Shown piece after piece: positions 41,662 to 50,213 of a DNA stretch of 64,000 nt. Within the stretch, counting starts at the first letter, position 1, and the number at the start of each line of letters is the position of its first letter. Source of the stretch: Natronoglomus mannanivorans (GTDB lineage: Archaea > Halobacteriota > Halobacteria > Halobacteriales > Natrialbaceae); the NCBI GenBank assembly GCA_025517485.1, contig JAOPKB010000001.1:1-64000 (forward strand). The letters are read 5' to 3'. The position numbers and the translations under genes were made by a program. The notes under the pieces are model-generated. The model was not told the origin of the DNA, made no database searches, and was given only the letters and a program-made list of their open reading frames with translations.

Positions 41662-43122
41662 ATGTCAGAACAATCAACTACCGACGACGAATTCATAAAG
41701 GAGATCACTGAAGCAGCAGATGAACTTGTTGCCACGTGGGGATACTATCTACTGGGATTAGTTACCGCAGCTGTAGCGTTCACGATAACACTCTATGCGG
41801 CCCTGTATTTCCAAAGACAGATTTCGAACTTCATCAGCGTCAACCCAATTATCGTCCTGATTCTATTGGCAATTTTGCTTCTTGGACTGTTTTTCGTGCT
41901 GGCAATCCTCATTGCATGGACAGAGGAAATGCTCGAACAGCGACGTGAGGACCTCTACAGCTCTACGATCTGGGTGAGCGGTGGAAGTCTCGTCGCTGCG
42001 GTTACTGTTATGTTCGCATCTGGTCTGTCAGGGGCAGGTGTGGAAGGGGCTGCAAATCTGCTACCGATGTCTCTGAGCGAAAGCACAACAGCAACTGGTC
42101 TTACTACCGTCTCAGTCGCACTCAGTTCGCTGTTCCTGTGGAGTGTCGATAAATTCGAACCACGTGAAGATTCTAACTACGACCCAGAATACGTTGAAGC
42201 AAATCGCAGAGCCGTCAGGGCTGGACAACCACAATCTGCTGCTGAGAGATACGCACAGAACACGGAGCAGGCGCAGCCAACGAGAGGACAGGCCGAATCC
42301 TCAACTAACGGATCCAACCAAGAACCAGATGATGAAGAGGATTTTATGTTTGATTGGCAGAAAATGACCGATGTCTCTATGGCTGATGTCGGGGGTATGG
42401 ACCGGCTGAAACGGCAACTGAGACAAGAAATAATTCGCCCGTTGACAACGGAACGAGAAAAAGCCGAGAAATTAGGTATTCCAACGCCGAATATTCTCTT
42501 CTATGGCCCGCCTGGGACAGGCAAGACATTCATTGCCAAGGCGTTGGCAACAGAACTTGATCTTCCATTTGTCCGGCTCACTGGTGCAGATGTCCAGGCG
42601 AAATGGATCAACGAAGGTCCAGAACGCATTAAAACGCTGTTTGCGGAGGGGAAGAAGATAGCTGCAAAGGAAGGTGGGGCAGTCATCTTCCTTGACGAAC
42701 TCGATGCCGTGCTTCCAGATCGATCAGGACGCACGCATGAAGAGAATCGGAAGGTGGTCAATGAGTTCCTTGCTCATCTCCAAGATACGGGAGAACACAA
42801 TGTCATATTCATTGGCGCGACGAACCGACGTGAGGACCTCGATACAGCTGCAACGCGTCGTGGTCGTATTGATCGGGAGATCGAAATAGGACTTCCTGAT
42901 CAGGCTAGCCGAAAAGCGATTTTACGGGCCCAACTAGCCGACCGCTCCCACGGCTTGTCGGAATACCAACTCGAATCAGTTGCACAGAACACAGATGGCT
43001 GGACAGCAGCTGATCTCACTGGATTAGTTGAAGATGCAGCGAGAATCGCGGCCTTCGAACGGAATGATGAATCGATAACCCTCGAAGATCTCAAGATCGT
43101 CTTTGAGCGCCAAGTGAACTAA
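41662..43122 (+). CDS. Membrane-anchored AAA ATPase
   Basis: 486 residues from the ATG of MSEQSTTDDEF (a longer frame to 41,566 has an unlikely N-terminus). Four membrane segments in the first 150 residues (about 25-50, 60-90, 105-125, 135-155) are followed by an acidic linker and one AAA module at about 230-480: FYGPPGTGKT (Walker A), VIFLDELDAV (Walker B), FIGATNRREDLDTAATRRGRIDREI (sensor 1 and arginine fingers). It is like the AAA part of FtsH but without the zinc-protease domain, so it would be a membrane unfoldase or remodelling ATPase. A 162-residue membrane protein follows 8 bases downstream as a probable partner. Confidence 0.9.
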   Translation: MSEQSTTDDEFIKEITEAADELVATWGYYLLGLVTAAVAFTITLYAALYFQRQISNFISVNPIIVLILLAILLLGLFFVLAILIAWTEEMLEQRREDLYSSTIWVSGGSLVAAVTVMFASGLSGAGVEGAANLLPMSLSESTTATGLTTVSVALSSLFLWSVDKFEPREDSNYDPEYVEANRRAVRAGQPQSAAERYAQNTEQAQPTRGQAESSTNGSNQEPDDEEDFMFDWQKMTDVSMADVGGMDRLKRQLRQEIIRPLTTEREKAEKLGIPTPNILFYGPPGTGKTFIAKALATELDLPFVRLTGADVQAKWINEGPERIKTLFAEGKKIAAKEGGAVIFLDELDAVLPDRSGRTHEENRKVVNEFLAHLQDTGEHNVIFIGATNRREDLDTAATRRGRIDREIEIGLPDQASRKAILRAQLADRSHGLSEYQLESVAQNTDGWTAADLTGLVEDAARIAAFERNDESITLEDLKIVFERQVN

Positions 43123-43130
43123 GCTCCACT

Positions 43131-43619
43131 ATGTCCCGACAACAGTCCTCAATGGCTACAGACGGTGACGAAGTTCTCGTTGAAACGATCGTGCAACGGG
43201 ACGAATTCACTCTCAACGCGGACGGACAGCCGCTTATTTGCACAACTAAGTCTATTCACTATGGAACCGAATCGGCCAATCCGATCGAGATTCCACATGA
43301 GTCGATTACAGAAATGCGGATCTTTATAGATAAATCGCTTACAGGATTTTCCACACTCGGTCACGTATTTCTCCTTATTGCTTTCTTTTTGACTGCACTC
43401 TCAATCCAATTGGTCACCTCCGGAGCTCCACTTTTGGATGTTATCACTTTAGGAACGTACTTTTCTACGCTACTTGCCTACCCTTCTGCTCTTATGTTCT
43501 ACAAGATGGAAGTCGGAGAAGCGAAAGTACTCCGGATTGAAACTCCTGAGAATCGATTTGAGTTCATTTCCACGGAGGATGACTGTGGATTTGAAGATAT
43601 TCGGGCATATCTCTCCTGA
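43131..43619 (+). CDS. Membrane protein partner of AAA ATPase
   Basis: 162 residues, starting 8 bases after the ATPase gene. A soluble beta-rich N-terminal part (DEVLVETIVQRDEFTLN ... TTKSIHYG) is followed by two membrane segments (about 78-97 and 102-122) and a soluble C-terminal strand-rich tail (VLRIETPENRFEFIS). The layout looks like a membrane-bound PH-like or adaptor fold; no motif is definite. Tight spacing implies co-translation with the ATPase. Confidence 0.72.
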   Translation: MSRQQSSMATDGDEVLVETIVQRDEFTLNADGQPLICTTKSIHYGTESANPIEIPHESITEMRIFIDKSLTGFSTLGHVFLLIAFFLTALSIQLVTSGAPLLDVITLGTYFSTLLAYPSALMFYKMEVGEAKVLRIETPENRFEFISTEDDCGFEDIRAYLS

Positions 43620-44064
43620 CCCTCAAAGGATTTCTGTCATAGCCCATTCCCATTCGATGAATTATTAACATAGGTCCACTTCTCAATCTTCCCCCTGTGA
43701 GAAACGCAATTTGAACAATTGACCCGATCATAGCGAATCCCAGTTGTCAATTCGAAAGCACCGTCATCGGCCAAAATGACGGCGGAGTGGTGATTAGTTG
43801 GTGACACTTGTACTGACCAGAAGCTGGGCAGTGTTTCATCTGGAGATGGAGCAAAAGCGACCGATCCGGGAATTACAGCAGGAAGTCTTTACTCACACAT
43901 CTAACGGACTTTTGGTTGGGGGGTATGGAAGTCAGATCTCCACACCGGAGTTATACTGAGAATAGTAGCTGAGAACTCTATTCGTCGACTCTAATTAGCA
44001 GACTAATCCGGGTCCACTTATAAATAACCTGCCCGCCTGACAGTGTTGCCACTATTTGTGGCAG
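43620..44064. other. Intergenic region between convergent genes
   Basis: About 445 bases between the AAA ATPase operon and the zinc-finger gene, which converge. Apart from a hairpin at its right end I see no gene, tRNA or repeat copy. Confidence 0.45.
44047..44063. terminator. Hairpin after the zinc-finger gene
   Basis: TGCCAC-TATTT-GTGGCA, a 6-bp perfect stem directly after the stop codon at 44,065 of the minus-strand gene and within a longer imperfect stem (CCCGCCT ... AGACGGG). Probably stops transcription from one or both sides. Confidence 0.4.
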
Positions 44065-46203
44065 TTAGACGGGAAGATACCGCGACTTAAAGCCGGCTAG
44101 TCCAGGAAGGAAATTCCATTGAGATGGACTCCATACCTCTCCAGATCGTGTTTGGACGACAGGGACAAATTCATGGCCAAAATCAACTCGATCTTTTCCT
44201 GTGACTTGAGCCCACTTTCCAGCGCCTTCTCGTATTATTCGACGTGCTTCGCTAACATCTGCTGGTTCGAAGCCAAGGATGAGTTCATCTGGACCATCTG
44301 TGTTTTCGCGTATATTTTCGACCCAGTTTTGAAGCCACAACGACCATGGATCAGCGCCTTGTGGGTCCGCAAATTCTTCAGCCCGTACAAGTTCATCAAC
44401 GGCGGTTTCTAGATCGGTATTGATTGACTGCTTCACAGCATCGAGGTGTCTGACGATCTGTTGAGCGATATACTGGCTTGTGAGCTGGACGTCGTTGTAC
44501 CGATGATTCACGAGTTCTCCCAACCGATCAATGGATTTGTATACTGTTGAGAGGGCACAATCAATTTTTTCAGCAAGAGATGCTGGAGAGTGATTTCCGC
44601 CGTCAGTAAGCAGCGTTTCTAGGAGTTGTACATCTGTCTCAGTTGTGGTCCCGGCGACGACGAGTTGTTTAACTTCTCGATCCTGCATTGTTTCGATGCG
44701 AGGCAGCTGTCCATGCAACAGTTTGCGGAAGCGCTGACTAGCGGTGGCCTTGAAATAATCGTCCTCGACATACACTTGATTGTCTTGTCTGATTGGGATA
44801 TCAGACCACTTCAACACGTTCAGTAATGCCTCGTCCAATTCGCGCTCTAAGATATCGAGTTGAGACCACTTTGGTGTCTTTGCAACTAAGGATGACTGGA
44901 GTGAGACACTGATTTTTGGTTGATTGAGTGGCCCTCCTTCTATTGCTTTAGGATGCTTTACGTGGTAGTGCTTGTGTTCTCTGGGCCACTCATGGCCAGG
45001 GATCATTTCTGAGATTCGATCAGGACCAATAGTTGCTGTATGATAATACCCTGGACATTCTCGGTCATCACGGATTGATTTCGTATAGCCTCTACGCTCA
45101 TCAGACAGTAGGAGTGAAATCCGATGTAGTGTTCCATCGATGGCATATACTCTTCGAGTATATTCCTTCTTGACTCGAACGTAGAGTTCAGCATCTACTA
45201 TATTACTTGATTTGTGGATGTTTTCTGGATGGAAATCATTCGGCCGAAGATACGTCGGACCTTCCCATCTGAATCCTTGTCTACCTTTTAATCGAGTGAC
45301 AGCCGAATGTAGAAGTTCTGGATACGTTGTAAATGGGATGTTTGAGCCAGTGAATTCGATGTCGAACCCCGTAATATCGTGCGGGTTTGGTATCTCAGAA
45401 CCGCTTTCTGAAGCGATTCCTGGCCATCGAGGTCGAATGAGAAAGTGTGCGCGTTGACGGCCGTTATCAGCCGCTTCACTGTAGTCCTCATATTCTCCGG
45501 GATAGATGTAAATTTGGTACTCACGGACTTCTTCAAGCTTAAAATCGGGGTCTTCGCTGGGAGCAATACCAGAACCCTTGAAACCAAACTCAACAGTCAG
45601 ATCATCGCTTTTGATTCCATTAAAGTCACCACGCATCTCAAGCTGGAGGTTACCATATTGTTCAAAATCATGTTCTTTCTGAAGATCACTAAATCCAGAA
45701 TATGATTTTAGTGGCGAAGGTTTATCCGAGCAATCATACTTCACATAAGCTCTGAGTTCGTGATACCATGGATCGATAAACCGACCTGGCTGTGGATCGC
45801 CTTGTCCATGCATCGCGTGAACACGTTGCTGCTTGTGTTCTTTTGCACGGGCGCGTCGAAAGGGCTCGCAATGGTATAGATGGTTGTCAGCGGCATCTCT
45901 AGAGAAATGCTCTTCCTTACAGTATCGGCAGGAGGCAACTGGTTGCTTTGGACAGGAATGGTTTTCGTCATCTGTGTCAGTACGAAATCTTTCTTGGCAG
46001 TACCGGCATTGGCTTACAACTCCATCTCGTAACGGAATAGCTGAGGTTTCTGAAACAAATTGATCAGCACCAGTGGTTCCCACAGCGGAACGGGATTCAT
46101 CTGCTTCGTGTTGGTTGATTTTTGACCTAACCGGGTCATCACTATCGCTATGAATAGGGGTGGCCTTGTCAAGGAATGCGAATTCATCACTCAACGTTCC
46201 CAC
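44065..46203 (-). CDS. C2H2-like zinc-finger protein, mobile-element type
   Basis: 712 residues, GTG start. Two finger-like motifs, CRYCQERFRTDTDDENHSC (about 66-84) and CRYCKEEHFSRDAADNHLYHC (about 91-111), suggest zinc binding. The central region (about 140-420) is beta-rich with many aromatic residues; at about 510-570 there is an AEKIDCALSTVYKSIDRLGEL winged-helix segment. Long proteins of this layout occur in haloarchaeal plasmids and integrated elements, usually next to a short partner as here. I assign no reaction; a DNA-binding or replication-related role in the element is plausible. The 80-residue gene upstream is probably co-transcribed (73-base gap). Confidence 0.75.
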   Translation of the reverse strand: MGTLSDEFAFLDKATPIHSDSDDPVRSKINQHEADESRSAVGTTGADQFVSETSAIPLRDGVVSQCRYCQERFRTDTDDENHSCPKQPVASCRYCKEEHFSRDAADNHLYHCEPFRRARAKEHKQQRVHAMHGQGDPQPGRFIDPWYHELRAYVKYDCSDKPSPLKSYSGFSDLQKEHDFEQYGNLQLEMRGDFNGIKSDDLTVEFGFKGSGIAPSEDPDFKLEEVREYQIYIYPGEYEDYSEAADNGRQRAHFLIRPRWPGIASESGSEIPNPHDITGFDIEFTGSNIPFTTYPELLHSAVTRLKGRQGFRWEGPTYLRPNDFHPENIHKSSNIVDAELYVRVKKEYTRRVYAIDGTLHRISLLLSDERRGYTKSIRDDRECPGYYHTATIGPDRISEMIPGHEWPREHKHYHVKHPKAIEGGPLNQPKISVSLQSSLVAKTPKWSQLDILERELDEALLNVLKWSDIPIRQDNQVYVEDDYFKATASQRFRKLLHGQLPRIETMQDREVKQLVVAGTTTETDVQLLETLLTDGGNHSPASLAEKIDCALSTVYKSIDRLGELVNHRYNDVQLTSQYIAQQIVRHLDAVKQSINTDLETAVDELVRAEEFADPQGADPWSLWLQNWVENIRENTDGPDELILGFEPADVSEARRIIREGAGKWAQVTGKDRVDFGHEFVPVVQTRSGEVWSPSQWNFLPGLAGFKSRYLPV

Positions 46204-46276
46204 CTCTAAAGCACTGAGGCGTATCCAAAGAGAGCGCGTATTTAACCAAATTCCAGATCATGCTGGCTCTGATATC

Positions 46277-46519
46277 CTATGACTGAGTCTGACAGACGAT
46301 CTGCCCGTCCGTAGTCCTGATTAATGCGACTTCCTGACCCACGTTTTCTTCAAGCAATTCGCGGTCAACACTGCCCAAGATCAATAGTCGAGCATCGTTG
46401 ACTTCTACGAGGAGCCCCTCATCTTCTTGGCTAACACCCTTGAGTGTCCCGACGATTTCCTCAAAGGGCTGTAATCGATCATAGGATGTGAGACGGGATT
46501 TCTCAAGATTCATCGTCAT
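46277..46519 (-). CDS. Small OB-like protein, partner of zinc-finger protein
   Basis: 80 residues. The body (IVGTLKGVSQEDEGLLVEVND, ARLLILGSVDRELLEENVGQEVALIRTTDGQIV) reads as a five-stranded OB-like barrel. Start is ATG 46,519 (or the in-frame ATG 6 bases later). It lies upstream of the 712-residue gene on the same strand and is divergent from a winged-helix regulator, a gene order I associate with mobile-element control regions. Confidence 0.7.
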   Translation of the reverse strand: MTMNLEKSRLTSYDRLQPFEEIVGTLKGVSQEDEGLLVEVNDARLLILGSVDRELLEENVGQEVALIRTTDGQIVCQTQS

Positions 46520-46553
46520 GTTCGTTCGATGGAACGGTGATTACAAAACTGAT

Positions 46554-46572
46554 TAGAAATTCCGTGTTTCTA
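46554..46572. promoter_or_regulatory. Candidate operator between divergent genes
   Basis: TAGAAA-TTCCGTG-TTTCTA, a 6-base perfect inverted repeat in the 109-base gap between the 80-residue gene and the winged-helix regulator. It could be bound by the regulator and control both promoters. Confidence 0.35.
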
Positions 46573-46628
46573 TCTTTCTTGGATTAACACTTATTGTGAT
46601 AGCGTATCCAGTATAAACAAGCTGGAAA

Positions 46629-47417
46629 ATGTCTGACCACCTCTCCAATATCAATGACACAGACGAAGCGATTTTGACAATCTTGTCCGATGGTAGAAGA
46701 CAAAACCAAACAAATATAGCCAAAATACTTTCTAAAGAAACTACTTATGTCAGAGATCGGCTCTCATATCTAAAGAGAAACGGCTTAGTTGAGCGAGTGG
46801 GGCCTTCCGAACGCTCTGGATTATATGAGATTTCACCCGCTGGACGAGCTAAATTACGACTCAATTCACTTCCTGAAGGGGTACATGGGATGTTCAACCC
46901 AAATGAAAACGGAGACCCTACAGGGCAATCAATCCTAATTCACCCATCACCGCTTTTGTTCGCAATTCTTGAGAGGGTACAAGACGAATCGATCCCAAGT
47001 ATTTCTGATATTGCGACCTACTTCACTACAGATCACGGTGTTCTTGAGTATGTAATTGAGTCTGCTGAGAGACAGCATCTAATCAAACGCGATTTGCGAG
47101 AGATCAAAATAGAGGGAATAACCGAGCCAGACGAAAAGGAAGTATTGGAACTCACAGAGTTAGGTGAACAAGTTTTGAGAGTTCAAGCGCGGTGGGGACT
47201 CTACGGGGATCGAGCGCTATCTGCATCTATCCACACATGGGATAGATCTCATCTTTCAGTTGAGAACTGGATAGCGGACCAGGGTGATATCACTCATGAA
47301 CAAATAGAGCAGTGGGTGAATTCATTCAAGGTAGGGCTCACAGAACCGGAAGGGATGGATATGGATCTCAGCGTGAAATTTGCCGAACCAGAAGATAACA
47401 GCGGCGACTCGGAATAA
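46629..47417 (+). CDS. Winged-helix regulator with C-terminal extension
   Basis: 262 residues. The N-terminal 75 residues form a winged helix with the haloarchaeal repressor pattern (DTDEAILTILSDGRRQNQTNIAKILSKETTYVRDRLSYLKRNGLVERVG). A second winged-helix-like part follows at about 115-185 (SPLLFAILERV ... ISDIATYFTTDHGVLEYVIESAERQHLI). The C-terminus is acidic and helical. Two HTH parts in one chain suggest binding to a long operator. It faces the zinc-finger/OB gene pair and probably represses the element they belong to. Confidence 0.78.
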   Translation: MSDHLSNINDTDEAILTILSDGRRQNQTNIAKILSKETTYVRDRLSYLKRNGLVERVGPSERSGLYEISPAGRAKLRLNSLPEGVHGMFNPNENGDPTGQSILIHPSPLLFAILERVQDESIPSISDIATYFTTDHGVLEYVIESAERQHLIKRDLREIKIEGITEPDEKEVLELTELGEQVLRVQARWGLYGDRALSASIHTWDRSHLSVENWIADQGDITHEQIEQWVNSFKVGLTEPEGMDMDLSVKFAEPEDNSGDSE

Positions 47418-47472
47418 CTAAGCGATAGAAAACGCTGTAAATTTTGGGTCGGTTGATTGGAGGAGCACTACA

Positions 47473-47553
47473 ACTACTTATTGACTGCCGGTGATTCTGC
47501 CAATTCAAAGAGCTGTTCTTCACAGCGTGTTGGATACAGAGCATGAATGCAGC
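47473..47553. repeat. Degenerate dispersed repeat, copy 3
   Basis: Starts ACTACTTATTGACTGCCGGT and aligns with copies at 2084 and 17,070; its later part, GTGTTGGATACAGAGC, resembles the GTGCTGAATACAGG arm of the element at 31,290, linking both repeat groups. Confidence 0.45.
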
Positions 47554-47686
47554 ATCAACTTCGATGTAAACCGAAGAATAGACTCTTTCACCATAATTGA
47601 TCGTCTTCCTTCACAGTCTAATCCTCGGACTCATTCAAATCTGCCAAGGTTAATTACTGTTGACTGGGTTCCCCACTAGTAACTGG

Positions 47687-49114
47687 ATGACCGGGATAAA
47701 TTGCGAATCCGAGCTCAAGCGATACGAGTCATTGTTCGGTGACCTGTGGGAGTCGGCAATTGTTCGTTTTTCTACTGTGAAACTGGAAGGCGGCATTAAG
47801 GTCCCAAACGCCGAAATAGTGTTTACAGAGGAAGAACTGGAGCAGCGGGAGGAGGTCCTCTTTTCCGATGGGGCATTCAAAATCATGGAACGGACAGTAA
47901 ACAGCCCGTTCGGCCTACTCTGGGATCTTGTTGCGGGAGAAACGGTGGTAGGCGAAGGCGTAGACATCGAGATGTTAGAGCATCGGCCAGAACAGAGGTT
48001 TAGAGACGATCGTGAGGGCCGAGTGTTCGAAGGGCGGCCCAGAACGGAGATCCACGCGGTCTTCACAGTCGAACTCTCCTCCAGCCAAGAAGACGAGTAC
48101 AAGACCGTCATCGACGAGCTCGAACATCGGATCCAGCGAGCGGAGGAGCCGTACTACGATATCGCCAAATGTGAGTACTACTATTTCGATCACCACTTCC
48201 GCGGTAAGGCAAAATCTGACCCAGAGATCCTAGTATTCGCGGAAACAGGGATCAAATTCACCGTTAGCGGGGATAACACGGTCAATGTCGTTATCCCGAA
48301 GGAAATCAAGGACCAGACCGCTGTCAGCATTCTGCCGCAACGGCCCTACGGTGCCCGGAAAGGACGGCGGGTTGAGTTTGCAGATGAAAACCTCCAGGAA
48401 ATCGACGGCGGACGGCTCAAATACACTGTGAACCCTGATTTTGGCGAGGTCGAAAGAGCGTATATCCTCCTCTTTGTCGGCGATGAGGTCCTCGGGTTCA
48501 AAGACCACCATACCCGAAACAGAGAGGGAGACTCCAGCTTTGTCAACTCCTGGTACCAGGTGTTCGACGAATACGATCAACGTGACACACTCTCCGACTA
48601 CCTCCAGGGTGACAATCCTGACGTTTTCGAAATAGCTGTCCTGAATGTGTTAAGCACCGCTGGGTATCTCGTCCAATGGTTCGGCGAATCCGACTTCAAA
48701 ATCCCGAACTGGTCCCGGGAATCTGAAGGACTCCCGTACGACGAGGTGGACCTGGTAGCTCATAGACCAGATGGCTCTCAGATCCTGTTCGTGGAATGCA
48801 CCAACAAACGAATCTCCGAGAAGGAATCGATCCTAGACCGGACCGAAGAGATCGCCTCGGTGATCCGCGAGGAAGACCCGGACTTTGGTGGTATCGACAT
48901 ATTTGAAAGCTCTCACCGGAAGATTGTCCCTGTAATCGCCACGCCACAAATGCCCGAGGAACTCAGCGACCAGGTAGTAGCTGAACTAACGGAGAAAAGC
49001 GTCGTGGTCCTCGACGGCGAGAAACTGACTGAGATTTACAACCTGAGTGCGGAGCGAGACGACCCGGTGAAGATAGACATCGATCGGGAGATGTGGAACC
49101 TTGACGTCTTCTAA
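47687..49114 (+). CDS. Protein with C-terminal restriction-endonuclease-like domain
   Basis: 475 residues from the ATG of MTGINCESEL; a TTG start 27 bases earlier is possible. The first 300 residues are unrecognised, beta-rich and repeated in character (FVFAETGIKF-like strands). The last 160 residues read FEIAVLNVLSTAGYLVQWFG, YDEVDLVAHRPDGSQILFVECTNKR, IDIFESSHRKIVPVIAT: the order helix, Gly-Tyr, Asp, 12 residues, Glu-Cys-Thr, strand is that of Mrr-like PD-(D/E)XK domains, with Thr in place of the usual Lys and a Lys four positions on. It precedes two membrane-protein genes on the same strand with a 142-base gap. Possible effector of a small defence module. Confidence 0.72.
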   Translation: MTGINCESELKRYESLFGDLWESAIVRFSTVKLEGGIKVPNAEIVFTEEELEQREEVLFSDGAFKIMERTVNSPFGLLWDLVAGETVVGEGVDIEMLEHRPEQRFRDDREGRVFEGRPRTEIHAVFTVELSSSQEDEYKTVIDELEHRIQRAEEPYYDIAKCEYYYFDHHFRGKAKSDPEILVFAETGIKFTVSGDNTVNVVIPKEIKDQTAVSILPQRPYGARKGRRVEFADENLQEIDGGRLKYTVNPDFGEVERAYILLFVGDEVLGFKDHHTRNREGDSSFVNSWYQVFDEYDQRDTLSDYLQGDNPDVFEIAVLNVLSTAGYLVQWFGESDFKIPNWSRESEGLPYDEVDLVAHRPDGSQILFVECTNKRISEKESILDRTEEIASVIREEDPDFGGIDIFESSHRKIVPVIATPQMPEELSDQVVAELTEKSVVVLDGEKLTEIYNLSAERDDPVKIDIDREMWNLDVF

Positions 49115-49256
49115 TATAATACAGACACCTTCGATTAGGCTCAAAGGGGAATACGCTTTCTGGCCTCATTCTTGCGGTTCGCGTATCCAAAGTGGCCGAA
49201 TTCGGGTAGAACAATTCTCCTACATTATAGCCGATCCAACCAATACTTGAGATGTG

Positions 49257-49454
49257 ATGTCAGGAGAGTTCGGCGAAGCAGCCGTAGCACTGCTCGGAAT
49301 AGCATTCGGCGGAGTCATGCTTCTGAGGCTGGCTCCGCACCTGAACCAAGTGAGCATGATTAATATAACTGCGATGGGCGTCCTATACCTGCTCGTGGCA
49401 GTCCTTGGAGCCATATTATTGGTCTGGGGCGCACTAATCTCGCTGACGCGGTAA
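49257..49454 (+). CDS. Small two-pass membrane protein
   Basis: 65 residues from the ATG of MSGEFGEAAV (a GTG one codon before is an alternative). Two hydrophobic segments (about 9-28 and 38-60) with a short loop; no charged motif. It lies 12 bases before a gene for another membrane protein and probably shares its transcript. Confidence 0.62.
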   Translation: MSGEFGEAAVALLGIAFGGVMLLRLAPHLNQVSMINITAMGVLYLLVAVLGAILLVWGALISLTR

Positions 49455-49466
49455 AATAGCAGAACT

Positions 49467-50015
49467 ATGGTGCCGATAATCGACAAACTACGGGAGGACA
49501 TAAAAGATGACGAGCTCTCGGATGAGGAGATCCTCAACGTGTTCCGGCAAAAGCTCCAGGAAAAAGACGAGAAAGTCTTGAAAACAGCGGAGGTTGCCGA
49601 GCAACTCCCAGTCTCCCAAAACTGGACGAGCAGCCGGTTGAACCAGTTGGAGACTGATGACCGGGTGCATTCAAAGTCAGCTGGCCAGGGAAGGGTCTGG
49701 TGGCTTGACGAATCAGAACCGGAGTACCCTGTCGCTCAGGGCATAGGCGATATAATCTGGTACAGCTCGCTGGCCCGACGCGCCAGCCGGACTTCCGGCT
49801 TGATCGGTTTTGGAATGCTGGCTCTTGGAGGTCTGTTACTCCTTCCAATCTTCGGCCTCAACCTCTTTCCCAACCTCGAAACAGGGCTACTCACGACGCA
49901 TAATATGGCGGTTCTCGCAACCCTCGCCGCGATATACGCTGGCCTCATTCTGATAGTCGGACTCGGCCTGCGGCTAGCCTCGATCTGGATCCGCAAGCGA
50001 TACTCAGCAGATTGA
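49467..50015 (+). CDS. Winged-helix protein with two membrane segments
   Basis: 182 residues. The N-terminal 85 residues are a winged helix (LKTAEVAEQLPVSQNWTSSRLNQLETDDRV ... GRVWWLD), which in haloarchaea is often fused to membrane segments; two follow here at about 110-135 and 145-170. A membrane-bound DNA-binding regulator, possibly sensing membrane state, with the 65-residue protein as partner. It is the last gene before the integrase region on the plus strand. Confidence 0.75.
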   Translation: MVPIIDKLREDIKDDELSDEEILNVFRQKLQEKDEKVLKTAEVAEQLPVSQNWTSSRLNQLETDDRVHSKSAGQGRVWWLDESEPEYPVAQGIGDIIWYSSLARRASRTSGLIGFGMLALGGLLLLPIFGLNLFPNLETGLLTTHNMAVLATLAAIYAGLILIVGLGLRLASIWIRKRYSAD

Positions 50016-50079
50016 TTCCCAACTTTGGACCACTAGAACTCTTCAGGTATTGGCGTTCATCATGGCTCCCCCAACCAAT

Positions 50080-50190
50080 ATCATGCTGAATCCATCGGCT
50101 GTATTCAGCTCACAGCGTTTGGCAGCTACTGAGGGGATGAACAGCTCCAGTAACTGCTCAGCCTGTACCTATCGTAGATTAGGAGGGATT
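50080..50190. repeat. Repeat remnant related to the 31,290 arm
   Basis: On the minus strand this stretch reads GGAGCTGTTCATC ... TAGCTGCCAAACGC ... GAGCTGAATACAG, matching CAGCTATCCATCTCACTGATAGCTG ... GTGCTGAATACAGG at about 31,258-31,310. It lies between the membrane protein gene and the integrase. Non-coding. Confidence 0.4.
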
Positions 50191-50213
50191 GTTGAGAGTT
50201 AGACAATATCGCT

